Assembly: GCA_001898145.1 (NCBI GenBank) | Contig: MKSR01000034.1 | Coordinates: 38,732 to 102,731, forward strand | Direction: 5' to 3' | Source: Dyadobacter sp. 50-39 | Lineage (GTDB): Bacteria > Bacteroidota > Bacteroidia > Cytophagales > Spirosomataceae | DNA: 64,000 nt | Shown: piece by piece, positions 27,187-35,948 of the stretch | Numbering within the stretch: position 1 is the stretch's first letter | Layout of the letters: every line of letters starts with the position of its first letter | Notes under the pieces: model-generated | Told to the model about the DNA's origin: nothing | Seen by the model: the letters and a program-made list of their open reading frames with translations, nothing else | Database searches by the model: none | Position numbers and translations under genes: made by a program

Positions 27187-30100
27187 ATGATTGCAGATAT
27201 TTTTATAAAAAGGCCGGTCACCGCGATAGTATCCTCGGTGGTGCTGGTCCTGGTGGGGCTTATTGCCCTGACCACCCTGCCGGTAGCCCAATATCCCGAC
27301 GTTACCCCTCCTACCGTAACGGTGAGCGGGACCTTTACCGGCGCGGATGCCCAGACAGTCGAGCAGACGACCACAACGCCTATCGAGACCCAAATCAACG
27401 GCGTGCCGGGCATGACCTACATGTCCAGTAACAGCACCAGCAGCGGCCAAAGCAGTATCAACGTCACATTCGATGTAGGTACAGATGTCAACATCGCCGC
27501 CTTGGACGTGCAAAACCGGGTGAGCGTGGCAGAGCCTACCCTGCCTGACGCGGTAAAACGCCTTGGCTTGACGGTTCGCAAGCGTCAGCCCAGTATTATG
27601 ATCGCCTTGGCGTTATACTCGCCTAAGGGGACCCATGATGCGCAGTTTATCGGTAACTATGCCAACATTTACCTCAAAGACGCACTTCAACGCGTGAAAG
27701 GGGTGGGTGATATCGTCTCGCGCGCCGACGATTTTGGTATGCGTATCTGGCTGAACCCGGAAAAACTGGCCAACCTGAGAATGACACCTTCTGACATTTC
27801 CGCGGCCCTGGCAGAGCAGAACTTGCAGATCGCGGCAGGTACGGTGGGGGGAACCCCGCAGCCAGGCGCACAAGCGTTTGAGTACAGCGTGCTGACCAAT
27901 AGCCGGCTAAACACCAAAGAGCAGTTTGAGGATATCATTGTACGCTCAGCGCCCGAGGAAGGCAGCGTGGTGTACCTCAGGGATGTGGCCCGGGTAGAAC
28001 TAGGCAAATTCGACTATGGCGTAAATGCGTTTGTAAGCGGAAAGCCGGCTGCATTCGTGCTGATTTACCAGGCGCCAGGCGCGAACGCGCTTGATACGTA
28101 TGAGGGCGTCATGAAAGCGCTCACGGAAATGAAGAAAACTTTCCCCAAAGACATTGACTATGTAATACCGGTTGAAACAGCCTCTGTTGTGAAAGTGTCC
28201 ATTGAGGAAGTACTTCATACCTTTGGCGAAGCGATGATCCTTGTGGTGCTGGTCGTGTTTTTGTTTTTGCAAAACTGGCGCGCGACCCTGATTCCGATCC
28301 TTGCGATCCCAGTCTCGCTGATCGGTACGTTCATCTTCTTTATCCCTTTCGGCTTTACGATCAACACGCTGACCCTTTTTGCATTTGTACTCGCGATCGG
28401 TATCGTTGTCGATGACGCGATTGTGGTAGTAGAGGCGGTCCAGCACTATATCGATGAGAAGAAAATGTCGCCGCGCGCCGCTACCGAGCAGGCAATGAAA
28501 GATATTTCAGGACCCGTGATCGCGATCGCATTGATCCTTGCCGCCGTGTTCGTGCCTGTGGGCTTCGTGCCGGGCATCGTAGGGCGGCTCTACCAGCAAT
28601 TTGCGATCACGATCGCAGTTTCCGTACTGCTTTCCGCATTTGTGGCCCTCTCGCTGACGCCCGCGCTTTGCTCGATCATGCTCAAACCTTCCAAGGGCGA
28701 GCACGACAAAAAGAACGCGCTTGAAAAATTCTTTGACCGTTTCAACCGCTGGTTTGATAAAGTCTCGCGCTCCTACACAAGGGGCGTCTCCAAATGGATC
28801 AAAGCTACCCCGCTGGTGCTGGTGATGATGGTGTGTCTTTTTGTGGGCCTTTTCTTCCTTTTCAAAAATAAACCCTCGGGCTTTATTCCCGTCGAAGATG
28901 AAGGGCGTCTGTTTGTGACCTATGAAATGCAGGAGGCGACTTCGACGACCCGCAACGTAGCGATGATCAAAGACATCATGGCCCGCGTATCCTCGATTCC
29001 CGAGGTAAAGGTAGTCGGTGGTCTTGCCGGTTTGAACGTGATCAGCTTTTCTAACAAGTCCAACGTAGGTACTATGTTTGTCAGCCTTCACCCATGGGCA
29101 GACCGCAAAGGCGCAGAGCATCACGTGCAGGCGGTGATCAAGGAAATCCAGAAACGTACCGCAGATATCAAGGAGGCGCGCGTGCTGGCGATCGCTCCGC
29201 CGGCAATCCCGGGTCTGGGTGCAACCTCTGGTTTCACCTTCCAGCTGCAACAGTCCACCAGTACGGACAATATCCAGCAATTTGAGGCCGTAGCCCGCGA
29301 GTTTTTAGGAAGGGTCAACAAGCGCCCTGAAATTGCGATGGCCTACACATTCTTTAACGCCAGAACGCCAAGTTATCAGATCGATGTCGACCGCGAGAAG
29401 ACCAAGAAACTGGGCGTGCAGGTAAATGATGTATTCAACTCGCTGTCGACGCTTTTGGGTAGTTCCTACGTGAACGACTTCAACCTTTACGGCCGCAACT
29501 TCCGCGTGATGGTGCAGGCCGACAGCAGCTTCCGCTCTTCACTGGATAAGATCCAAAAGTTCTATGTCCGCAACCGAGCCGGCAATATGGTTCCGCTCAG
29601 CGCCTTGGTCAGCTCGCGCGTGGTAGAAAACCCCGCACTGATTTCCCACTACAACATCTACCGTTCGGTGGAGATCAACGGTACGCCTAAGCCAGGTTTC
29701 AGTAGCGGTCAGGCCATCACCGCATTGCGCGAAGAAGCGGCTAAACTACCCGCCGGCTATAGTTACGAATTCTCCGGCATGAGCAGTGAGGAGATTAAAG
29801 CGGGAGATAGCACCACGACGATCTTTGCGATCTCGATCATATTTGTTTTCTTGTTTTTGGCAGCGCTTTATGAAAGCTGGTCGATTCCGTTTTCAGTCCT
29901 GTTTGCCGTACCAATCGGGGCTTTCGGGTCAATTCTGACCCTTACCTTCCTTCCGAATCTGTCCAATAACATCTACGCCCAGATCGGTTTGATCACTTTG
30001 ATTGGTCTGGCCGCCAAAAACGCAATCCTGATCGTTGAATTTGCCAAAGAGCGCGTTGACAATGGCATGGAGTTGGTCAAGGCTACCCTGGAAGCGGTGC

Positions 30101-30345
30101 AGTTGCGTTTGAGGCCGATTGTCATGACCTCGCTCGCATTCATCCTGGGTGTACTTCCGCTCGCATTTGCAAGCGGGGCCGCCGCTGAATCGCGGAAAAC
30201 AATCGGCTGGACCGTGTTCGGTGGCATGCTTGCGGCAACTTCGCTGGCCATCTTTGTCGTGCCGGTCTTGTTTGTGGCCATCGAAAAACTGGTGGCCGGT
30301 AAAAAAGCGCATCAGCCCGCCAAGCCGTTAACTGACGCTTCTTGA
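27187..30345 (+). CDS. RND efflux pump, inner-membrane transporter (AcrB/HAE1-like)
   Basis: Proton-driven exporter of hydrophobic and amphiphilic compounds. The 1052-residue length and twelve predicted helices are standard for HAE1. The proton relay is present as Asp409-Asp410 in GIVVDDAIVVVEAV and Lys944 in GLAAKNAILIVEF. The N-terminal FIKRPVTAIVSSVVLVLVG and the porter-domain segment DVGTDVNIAALDVQNRV are typical. The operon TolC-adaptor-pump is complete, with a strong terminator 25 bases after the stop. No adjacent TetR-type repressor is visible, so local regulation is unknown. Confidence 0.96.
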   Translation: MIADIFIKRPVTAIVSSVVLVLVGLIALTTLPVAQYPDVTPPTVTVSGTFTGADAQTVEQTTTTPIETQINGVPGMTYMSSNSTSSGQSSINVTFDVGTDVNIAALDVQNRVSVAEPTLPDAVKRLGLTVRKRQPSIMIALALYSPKGTHDAQFIGNYANIYLKDALQRVKGVGDIVSRADDFGMRIWLNPEKLANLRMTPSDISAALAEQNLQIAAGTVGGTPQPGAQAFEYSVLTNSRLNTKEQFEDIIVRSAPEEGSVVYLRDVARVELGKFDYGVNAFVSGKPAAFVLIYQAPGANALDTYEGVMKALTEMKKTFPKDIDYVIPVETASVVKVSIEEVLHTFGEAMILVVLVVFLFLQNWRATLIPILAIPVSLIGTFIFFIPFGFTINTLTLFAFVLAIGIVVDDAIVVVEAVQHYIDEKKMSPRAATEQAMKDISGPVIAIALILAAVFVPVGFVPGIVGRLYQQFAITIAVSVLLSAFVALSLTPALCSIMLKPSKGEHDKKNALEKFFDRFNRWFDKVSRSYTRGVSKWIKATPLVLVMMVCLFVGLFFLFKNKPSGFIPVEDEGRLFVTYEMQEATSTTRNVAMIKDIMARVSSIPEVKVVGGLAGLNVISFSNKSNVGTMFVSLHPWADRKGAEHHVQAVIKEIQKRTADIKEARVLAIAPPAIPGLGATSGFTFQLQQSTSTDNIQQFEAVAREFLGRVNKRPEIAMAYTFFNARTPSYQIDVDREKTKKLGVQVNDVFNSLSTLLGSSYVNDFNLYGRNFRVMVQADSSFRSSLDKIQKFYVRNRAGNMVPLSALVSSRVVENPALISHYNIYRSVEINGTPKPGFSSGQAITALREEAAKLPAGYSYEFSGMSSEEIKAGDSTTTIFAISIIFVFLFLAALYESWSIPFSVLFAVPIGAFGSILTLTFLPNLSNNIYAQIGLITLIGLAAKNAILIVEFAKERVDNGMELVKATLEAVQLRLRPIVMTSLAFILGVLPLAFASGAAAESRKTIGWTVFGGMLAATSLAIFVVPVLFVAIEKLVAGKKAHQPAKPLTDAS

Positions 30346-30369
30346 TATTAACAAAAAGCTGCTTTTGCT

Positions 30370-30409
30370 AAAAAGCGGGTCATAGGTGCTACCGATGGCC
30401 CGCTTTTTT
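30370..30409 (+). terminator. Intrinsic terminator after the RND operon
   Basis: Stem AAAAAGCGGGTCAT pairs with ATGGCCCGCTTTTT around the loop AGGTGCTACCG, with one G-T pair, ending in a T6 run. It lies between the pump gene and the bestrophin-like gene. Confidence 0.88.
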
Positions 30410-30441
30410 ATATTTTGGCACAGAACTTATTATCATCATTT

Positions 30442-31344
30442 ATGTACGTCAAACAGGTCTTTTCGATCTGGCGCCTGCTCAAAGGTATCTGGGCTGGCGT
30501 CGTTGCAGTAACCGGCTACGCCACTCTTGTCTTCTATCTTTTCAGCTATCAGAACTGGCATTTTCTTTCTTTCCCGATTTCGATCATTACCATTCTGGGT
30601 ACGGCCCTTTCTCTGCTGTTGGGTTTTAGGACCAACTCGGCCTATGACCGCTGGTGGGAGGCGCGCAAGTGCTGGGGAGAGATTGTCAACGACAGCCGCA
30701 CGCTCGTGCGACAGGCCAAGGCTTTCATTGAGGCGCCTGAAAACGAAAAAAAGGAGCTGGTTTCCGGCATCGCCCATCTACAAATCGCCTGGTGTTACGC
30801 GCTGGCCAACTCGCTTCGCCGGACTCAGGTGCTTGTTTACGCAGATCTTCACCTGACTGCCGAGCAGCACGCCTACGTCAGCGCGCAAGATAATATTCCT
30901 AATGCGATCTTAAATCTGATCCAGTTCAAAATGGCTGAGCTGCACGATGCAGGCAAAATAAAGACGCTGCTTTATCAGAACATCGACGAAACGCTGCGAA
31001 GGCTTTGCGATGCGATGGGTAAATGTGAACGCATTAAAAACACGGTTTTCCCCACCCAATACAGTTTTTTTGTGCTGCTGGTGATATTTATTTTCACGCT
31101 GATCCTTCCAATGGGGCTGGTAGAGAGCATCGGCCGCATTGCCATCCCTGTCACATTCACCATTTCCTTTCTGTTCTTTTATGTGGAATGGATCGCCTAT
31201 ATCATGCAGAACCCGTTCGAGAACGGGCCAAACGACATTCCAATGACCTCTATGTCTCGTAACATCGAAATCAACCTGCTGCAACTCGTCGAAGCGGACA
31301 AGATCCCTGAAAAGATACTGCCCAAAAATGGGGTAGTCATGTAA
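30442..31344 (+). CDS. Bestrophin-family anion channel protein (YneE/UPF0187-like)
   Basis: Predicted pentameric chloride or anion channel of the inner membrane. I choose the ATG at 30442 rather than the TTG at 30415, giving 300 residues. Family landmarks are the first two helices with FPISIITILGTALSLLLGFRTNSAYDRWWEARK, where the FRTNSAYDRWWE segment is diagnostic. A central cytoplasmic helical region follows, then the second membrane pair (FFVLLVIFIFTLILPMGLV). The late acidic segment NPFENGPNDIPM corresponds to the bestrophin calcium-clasp-like region of eukaryotic homologues. It is flanked by terminators on both sides, so it is probably monocistronic. Confidence 0.9.
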   Translation: MYVKQVFSIWRLLKGIWAGVVAVTGYATLVFYLFSYQNWHFLSFPISIITILGTALSLLLGFRTNSAYDRWWEARKCWGEIVNDSRTLVRQAKAFIEAPENEKKELVSGIAHLQIAWCYALANSLRRTQVLVYADLHLTAEQHAYVSAQDNIPNAILNLIQFKMAELHDAGKIKTLLYQNIDETLRRLCDAMGKCERIKNTVFPTQYSFFVLLVIFIFTLILPMGLVESIGRIAIPVTFTISFLFFYVEWIAYIMQNPFENGPNDIPMTSMSRNIEINLLQLVEADKIPEKILPKNGVVM

Positions 31345-31347
31345 TCC

Positions 31348-31384
31348 AAAAGGGGGGAAGCCCTCTGGCCTCCCCCCTTGGATC
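31348..31384. terminator. GC-rich hairpin between convergent genes
   Basis: AAAAGGGGGGAAGCCC pairs with GGCCTCCCCCCTT around a short loop. It lies between the bestrophin-like gene (+) and the DUF4270 gene (-), 4-40 bases after the bestrophin stop, and could serve either direction. It lacks a long T-run on the + strand, so efficiency is uncertain. Confidence 0.6.
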
Positions 31385-31398
31385 AAAATTTGCGGATA

Positions 31399-32799
31399 CT
31401 ATTTCGGTTTAACCCTGGTGTAGTAAAGTTCTAGCTCAACACCCTTGTCGGTATTGAGCTGATCGCCCACCACCAGCCGGTCGACGCTTCTGGCAAATTC
31501 ACTCCCTGCATCACGGAAGGTGCCACTCGATCCGAACGGGCTGCTTCGGATAATAAATCCGCCGATATCATTGCTGGGAGTAACCATGATCTCTGTGGCA
31601 AACGAGCTGATATCGAAACGGTAGTACTGCTCATTTTTGATCAGATCATTGAAATAAATGCTGCTCACCCCGCCCCCGGAGCCCAGCAGGGTCACCGCCA
31701 AAGGCGCCCCATTGGCGTCGGTATAAAACTGATTGTTCTTATCCAGCCGGTATAAATAAAGTACCTTGGGCGGCCTTAAAGCATCGGAGACAGAAGCGCG
31801 AAGCGGCTTAACGCGCAGGTAAGCCTTGTTGATGGCCGTATACTGGGTGTATTTGAAATTGCTCAGATATGGAAGGTCCACGCGCAGCATAATCCCTGTT
31901 CCAGCCTGCATAAATGCCAGATTGCCTGCCTGGGAAGACGGCAGCGAAAGGCGTTTGTTATCAGGCAGTTTAGCAAGCTGCGTGCCTGCCGGATCTGCGA
32001 TGGTCTGGTTGTAGTTGGCAGTAATCCTAAATATGGTCGAATCTTTCTTGAATTCGCTCACCGAAGGCGTATGGTAATGCAGCTGCACCGAAGAGCTGTC
32101 AATATTCCATCTGAATCCGACCACCGATCCGTTATCAGTGGCAGCCGGCATTATTGCAAGACCTTTCACAAGATTGATCCAATCCACGCTGGAAGTGAGC
32201 TGGTTGCTTTTGGCCATTTCAAAAATCTGCTTTCCAAGCACGTCCGACAGCTTTATTTTTAATAGCGCAGTCGTGGTGGGTCTTGGCACAATAGTCGCTT
32301 TGCCGATCGGGGCCGGATCATAAGGGGTCGAGTTATGGTTCCAGTAGGCGCTGCCAGCCGGAATATCTGTGATGTCCTTTAAAAGCTTATAAACCGTAAG
32401 GTTCATCGGCTTGGTGGTATCCCCGTAGCTGTAAGTCCTATCGAAGGGTAGCGAAAGTATTAAAGAGTCATACTCTGCATCCTGCACCAGGCTCACCCCG
32501 CTTACGGCCGTAGGCTGGAAAAAGCTCATGCTTCTGACCTTTCCAAAATAGGGATCCTTGTAAGTACCGATCAGCATCCTTGATGCGCCACCGGTCATCA
32601 CCGAATCCGTACCGATCGTTGAAAGCTTAATGGTGACCGTATCCGTACTTAGCACGGCGAAATCGTCGGGATCGGGCTGCGAGAGAGACTCTATTTCATC
32701 CCCCCACTCACACGCTGTAAGCGAAAACGCAAACCCAATTATGATCAGAAGCTTGTAGACTATGGACGACTTCCCGAAGGAATAAGACTGAAATTTCAT
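31399..32799 (-). CDS. DUF4270 family lipoprotein
   Basis: Surface or outer-membrane lipoprotein of unknown function, confined to Bacteroidota as far as I know. The 466 residues open with a signal ending in FAFSLTAC, giving a lipid-modified Cys near residue 30. The DUF4270 pattern is visible: an early DDFAVLSTDTVTIKLST strand, GGASRMLIGTYKDPYFGKVR near residue 66, YDSLILSLPFDRTYSYGD, and a late repeated hydrophobic/polar beta pattern. It is divergent from the Kelch and DUF4907 genes with a shared 483-base upstream region that carries a good promoter for this gene at 32824-32853. Function unknown. Confidence 0.82.
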   Translation of the reverse strand: MKFQSYSFGKSSIVYKLLIIIGFAFSLTACEWGDEIESLSQPDPDDFAVLSTDTVTIKLSTIGTDSVMTGGASRMLIGTYKDPYFGKVRSMSFFQPTAVSGVSLVQDAEYDSLILSLPFDRTYSYGDTTKPMNLTVYKLLKDITDIPAGSAYWNHNSTPYDPAPIGKATIVPRPTTTALLKIKLSDVLGKQIFEMAKSNQLTSSVDWINLVKGLAIMPAATDNGSVVGFRWNIDSSSVQLHYHTPSVSEFKKDSTIFRITANYNQTIADPAGTQLAKLPDNKRLSLPSSQAGNLAFMQAGTGIMLRVDLPYLSNFKYTQYTAINKAYLRVKPLRASVSDALRPPKVLYLYRLDKNNQFYTDANGAPLAVTLLGSGGGVSSIYFNDLIKNEQYYRFDISSFATEIMVTPSNDIGGFIIRSSPFGSSGTFRDAGSEFARSVDRLVVGDQLNTDKGVELELYYTRVKPK

Positions 32800-32823
32800 T
32801 TAGAGCAAGAACAGTAAAAAGTG

Positions 32824-32853
32824 CAAAAATATCAGTTGCATTCTTAATTACAA
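32824..32853 (-). promoter_or_regulatory. Bacteroidota-type promoter for the DUF4270 gene
   Basis: On the minus strand, TTG (32851-32853) and TATTTTTG (32824-32831) are separated by 19 bases, matching the -33 TTG / -7 TAnnTTTG consensus. It lies about 25-55 bases upstream of the ATG at 32799. Among the better promoter matches in the window. Confidence 0.62.
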
Positions 32854-33282
32854 CATGATTCAACGATTTCGGGCAAATAAGAAAGTAAAATCCGGTTTGC
32901 AACAAAAGATCCGGTGCATACGTAAGAGTTAACAAAAGCTTTTCAACTGTTACGCACCAGGCAGTTCAATAGTGGCAAACCCGGTAAGAAACGTAAAAGA
33001 GTCAGGACTATTTTAAACCTTTTTCGGTTGGAATGCATCCTCAGACAAACCCGGACACTCCACAGGCGCAACATTGTAACCCGATCCGCGTTGAAAGTAA
33101 CTGACAGATTAAAGTTTTGGACAAAAAATTTCTGATTATTTTACTTAGCAGTATCAAGATGTTATGTTTGCAAAAAATTTAGGTTACGGGTAAGCCTGTC
33201 TAACGTGCGCCAACCGTCGACCTGCTTAAACATTCAATAATTCTCATTACTCATTTGTAACAATTCGTCAAACAATAATTTC
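32854..33282. other. Divergent intergenic region between DUF4270 and Kelch genes
   Basis: No coding frame is supported here. It contains the DUF4270 promoter at its left edge and a TATGTTTG box (33163-33170) that fits the -7 consensus for the Kelch gene, 112 bases before its ATG, without a clear -33 element. The middle is mixed in composition and shows no strong hairpin. A shared regulator could act here. Confidence 0.45.
33163..33170 (+). promoter_or_regulatory. Candidate -7 box (TATGTTTG) for the Kelch-DUF4907 unit
   Basis: Fits TAnnTTTG and leaves an untranslated leader of roughly 105 bases before the ATG at 33283. The -33 region has no clean TTTG, so confidence is limited. Confidence 0.4.
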
Positions 33283-34323
33283 ATGTTTAATACCTTAAAA
33301 AAGACTTCGTTAGCCCTTCTAGTCGCTTCTGCCTCGTTGGTACAGATGAGCTGTTCCAAGGATGATGAGACCGAAAAACTCGGAAACTGGTTCAGAAAGG
33401 ATTTGCCAAACTTCGGAGGATCTATCAGGACCAACGCTGTGAGTTTTGTGATTGGTAACGTTGGTTACATTGGTACTGGTTATACAAATGAAACTGTTGC
33501 CCGGGTAAAGGATTTTTGGGCTTATAATGCCGACCGACAAACCTGGTCACAAATAACACCCTTCCCTGGCACAGGCCGCAACAATGCCACAGCATTCGTT
33601 TTGAAGGGCAAAGCCTACGTCGGTGGTGGTTATGATGGCGTGTTAACGGTCGATAACGGCTACAAAAAAGATTTTTACGAATACGATCCGGCTACCAACA
33701 AATGGAAAGGTGTCGAGGAGTTCGGTGGCGGAACCCGTCAGTTTGCTACCTCTTTTGTAGTGAACGACAGGGCATATGTGGGCCTTGGATTCAATGGCAG
33801 CAACTACTACCAGGATTTCTGGGAGTATAACCCTGGCACTGACAAGTGGACCGAAATGGCCACATTCAAAGGAGGTAAAAGAACAGGCGCTATCGCGTTC
33901 ACCGTTGGAACGAAGGCATATGTTGGTTTTGGCGAAAGCAATACCGGCACATCCTTCAAGGATATTTACAGCTTCGACCCGGCTGGTAACAACGGCGCAG
34001 GTAACTGGACCCGCGTGGACTTTGCGACCGGCTTTGACCAGGACAACTTCCCCGCACGCTCTTACGGCTCGGCTTTTGTGATCGATGGCAAAGCTTACAT
34101 CGTCGGTGGAAGAGGCCGCTCGGATGTATGGGAATACGACCCGGGATCAAACGGCTGGACAGAAAGAGCTTCTTTCCCTACTCAGAGAGGGTTTGCCGGA
34201 GCGTTCTCAATCGGCAAAATTGGTTACCTGGGCACGGGTAGCTCAGCCGGCTCTGGTGGTGGCACAGACGATTTCTGGGGCTTTGATCCAACCCAGGCAA
34301 TCAACACTGACGACGATCTGTGA
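33283..34323 (+). CDS. Kelch-repeat beta-propeller lipoprotein
   Basis: Probable outer-membrane or periplasmic lipoprotein with a Kelch propeller. The 346 residues begin with a signal and lipobox (LVQMSC, Cys near residue 24) followed by the charged KDDE. At least five blades are visible with the Kelch pattern of paired glycines and the spaced Tyr/Trp, e.g. KAYVGGGYDG, FYEYDPATNKWKGV, AYVGLGFNG, FWEYNPGTDKWTEM, AYIVGGRGRSDVWEYDPG. No catalytic residues for galactose oxidase are apparent, so a binding scaffold is more likely. Its stop overlaps the GTG start of the DUF4907 gene, so the two are coupled. Confidence 0.85.
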   Translation: MFNTLKKTSLALLVASASLVQMSCSKDDETEKLGNWFRKDLPNFGGSIRTNAVSFVIGNVGYIGTGYTNETVARVKDFWAYNADRQTWSQITPFPGTGRNNATAFVLKGKAYVGGGYDGVLTVDNGYKKDFYEYDPATNKWKGVEEFGGGTRQFATSFVVNDRAYVGLGFNGSNYYQDFWEYNPGTDKWTEMATFKGGKRTGAIAFTVGTKAYVGFGESNTGTSFKDIYSFDPAGNNGAGNWTRVDFATGFDQDNFPARSYGSAFVIDGKAYIVGGRGRSDVWEYDPGSNGWTERASFPTQRGFAGAFSIGKIGYLGTGSSAGSGGGTDDFWGFDPTQAINTDDDL

Positions 34324-34670
34324 TCCGCAGAAACAGCAGAATCCTGATCATAGGTATACTGGCCTTCGCTGCCGCGATTTACTTTCTGTTTTTTCAAAGA
34401 CAGCATGTCAATCAGGGTGGCGAAGGCCTTTCCCGTTTCAAGGTTGAAACAATCAGGGGCGAGCATGGATGGGGCTATCACATTCGCCAGGACACTACGC
34501 TTCTGATCGAACAGAACGTAATTCCCGGAGTCCCGGGTAGCAACGGGTTTTCCTCACAAGAAGAGGCGGCAAAGACCGCAGAGCTGGTCAAACACAAGCT
34601 CGACCAGGGCATTTTCCCGCCCACCATTTCCGTGCAGGAACTGGACAGTATGGCAATTAAATATAAGTAG
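34320..34670 (+). CDS. DUF4907 domain protein with N-terminal membrane anchor
   Basis: Small protein of unknown function, 116 residues from a GTG start that overlaps the Kelch stop codon (GTGA). A single hydrophobic segment (ILIIGILAFAAAIYFLFF) near residues 8-25 anchors it. The rest matches my recollection of DUF4907: RGEHGWGYHIRQDTTLLIEQ with the Gly-Trp-Gly-Tyr core, then a Pro-Gly turn (IPGVPGSNGFSS), a helical stretch (EEAAKTAELVKHKL) and a final IFPPTISVQELDSM. It is followed within a few bases by a terminator. Translational coupling implies that it works with the Kelch protein. Confidence 0.78.
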   Translation: MIRRNSRILIIGILAFAAAIYFLFFQRQHVNQGGEGLSRFKVETIRGEHGWGYHIRQDTTLLIEQNVIPGVPGSNGFSSQEEAAKTAELVKHKLDQGIFPPTISVQELDSMAIKYK

Positions 34671-34697
34671 AACAGGGCCCTGGGGGCCCTGTTTTTA
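34671..34697 (+). terminator. Intrinsic terminator after the DUF4907 gene
   Basis: AACAGGGCCC / GGGCCCTGTT stem with a short TGG loop and a TTTTTA tail, starting directly after the DUF4907 stop. It also overlaps the very end of the convergent EEP-family gene, whose last codons are at 34695. Confidence 0.85.
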
Positions 34698-35780
34698 TTT
34701 GAAGATGTACGTGCCCATGATCGGATAGTGATCTGAATATTTGACTTTTGAATAAGTGGTAAACTGTTCTACCGACAAACGCTGGTCATCATAAAACTGG
34801 TGATCGATCCGGATGAAATAGGGCAAATGGTTGAAAGTGAAACCAAATCCCTGTCCCTTCTCTTCAAAACTATTTTTGAGCGATTTCCGGAGCTTACCGT
34901 AAATATAACTGTAAGGCACCTCATTAAAATCTCCGCACACGATCACCGGATAAGGCGAGGCCCGGATCCATTCCTGCAAGATTGGGAATTCTTCGGCCCT
35001 GCGCTTAAAACCATTCTTCATTTTGCGGAGCGTGATACGGCCTTCTGCTTCTATCCCTTGCATTTGTTTTTGACGCACAAGCTTGCTCAACCCGAGCGTC
35101 ATCGAAAACAAATGCAGCCCAATCACTCTGACCGTGTCAGACCCGATTTTGATATCGGCCTGAATCATGCCGTTCTGCTGTCCAAATACGGTATCCTGAG
35201 AGGCCACTATCGGATGTTTTGAACGGATCGCAAGCCCCCAATAAGAGCTTCCATATTTTCGGCCGTGATAATAGGCCGCATGCCGGTAGCCTTTCCCGCT
35301 CAGGTAATTTCCCGTGTCAAAGATAGTTTGATCCTCCTCGTAATACTCGGGCATGCAGAGCACGTCCGCGCCGCTTTCACCGACCCATGTTTTCATAGCT
35401 TCGACTTCCTTGCGTCCTTCCTGGGTACGTCCGCCCGAGAGCTTCTGAAACACGTGCACATTGTAGCTCATCACAGAGAAGCTGCCCGGATTTGCACGCC
35501 CCTCAGATGGAACGTCTGTCCGCCCAAACGCATAGGTCCTTGAGAAAAACAAACCGGCCGCGGCAAACATAACCAGTGGCAGCAAAGCCCTTTTGCGCTC
35601 GAGGACAAACCAAACCGGGATTGAGATCAGATGGATCAGCACTACCGCAGGGAAAGACATCATCATAAATCCGGCCACCCATCCTTTGAACGGTACCCAC
35701 AGAATCATCGCGTAAACCACCAGGGTATAAAAAGCAAAGCATTGATACAAGAACCACAGTAACTTCTTTATACCCTTCAT
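34695..35780 (-). CDS. Membrane-anchored endonuclease/exonuclease/phosphatase family protein
   Basis: Metal-dependent phosphodiesterase-type domain facing the periplasm or cytoplasm behind three N-terminal helices. The 361 residues begin with helices near residues 5-27, 32-60 and 65-85 (LLWFLYQCFAFYTLVVYAMIL and so on). The EEP domain then shows its landmarks: MSYNVHVFQK near residue 104, MPEYYEEDQ near residue 140 with the metal-binding Glu, GLHLFSM, CGDFNEVPYSYIYGK near residue 297, and the terminal SDHYPIMGTY with the catalytic His. Substrate is unknown; relatives act on nucleic acids, inositol phosphates or sphingolipids. It is divergent from the rimP operon. Confidence 0.83.
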   Translation of the reverse strand: MKGIKKLLWFLYQCFAFYTLVVYAMILWVPFKGWVAGFMMMSFPAVVLIHLISIPVWFVLERKRALLPLVMFAAAGLFFSRTYAFGRTDVPSEGRANPGSFSVMSYNVHVFQKLSGGRTQEGRKEVEAMKTWVGESGADVLCMPEYYEEDQTIFDTGNYLSGKGYRHAAYYHGRKYGSSYWGLAIRSKHPIVASQDTVFGQQNGMIQADIKIGSDTVRVIGLHLFSMTLGLSKLVRQKQMQGIEAEGRITLRKMKNGFKRRAEEFPILQEWIRASPYPVIVCGDFNEVPYSYIYGKLRKSLKNSFEEKGQGFGFTFNHLPYFIRIDHQFYDDQRLSVEQFTTYSKVKYSDHYPIMGTYIFK

Positions 35781-35803
35781 CGATCGAAAATAACGTTTTT
35801 TTG

Positions 35804-35811
35804 CAAAAATA
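35804..35811 (-). promoter_or_regulatory. Candidate -7 box (TATTTTTG) for the EEP-family gene
   Basis: Minus-strand TATTTTTG fits TAnnTTTG and lies 24 bases upstream of the ATG at 35780, giving a short leader. The -33 region is weak. Confidence 0.42.
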
Positions 35812-35847
35812 GGCGATCGCTACCGATTTGGAAGACATTGCCCAATG

Positions 35848-35879
35848 TTTGTAGAAATGATAAAATAATTTTATATTTG
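35848..35879 (+). promoter_or_regulatory. Bacteroidota-type promoter of the rimP-nusA-infB operon
   Basis: TTTG (35848-35851) and TATATTTG (35872-35879) are separated by 20 bases, a full match to the -33 / -7 consensus of the primary sigma factor. Transcription would begin near 35886, leaving a leader of about 60 bases that contains a terminator-like hairpin before the rimP ATG at 35949. Confidence 0.7.
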
Positions 35880-35908
35880 CATCCAATTCTATTTTGATCG
35901 ATTGATTG

Positions 35909-35935
35909 AGGGGGTCTAAATCCCCTTTTTTATTT
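35909..35935 (+). promoter_or_regulatory. Terminator-like hairpin in the rimP leader
   Basis: A short GGGGG-(TCTAAAT)-CCCC hairpin followed by TTTTTTATTT sits between the promoter and the rimP start. A G/C stem directly followed by a T-run in a leader is the form of a premature intrinsic terminator, so control of the operon by attenuation is possible. It could alternatively end a transcript from elsewhere, but no + strand gene ends nearby. Confidence 0.5.
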
Positions 35936-35948
35936 GTATAGCTTATAC

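Noticed and set aside
28507-29280. 257-codon minus-strand open frame within the RND pump gene
   Set aside because: Antisense shadow of a conserved coding region; His/Arg/Asp-rich composition without motifs.
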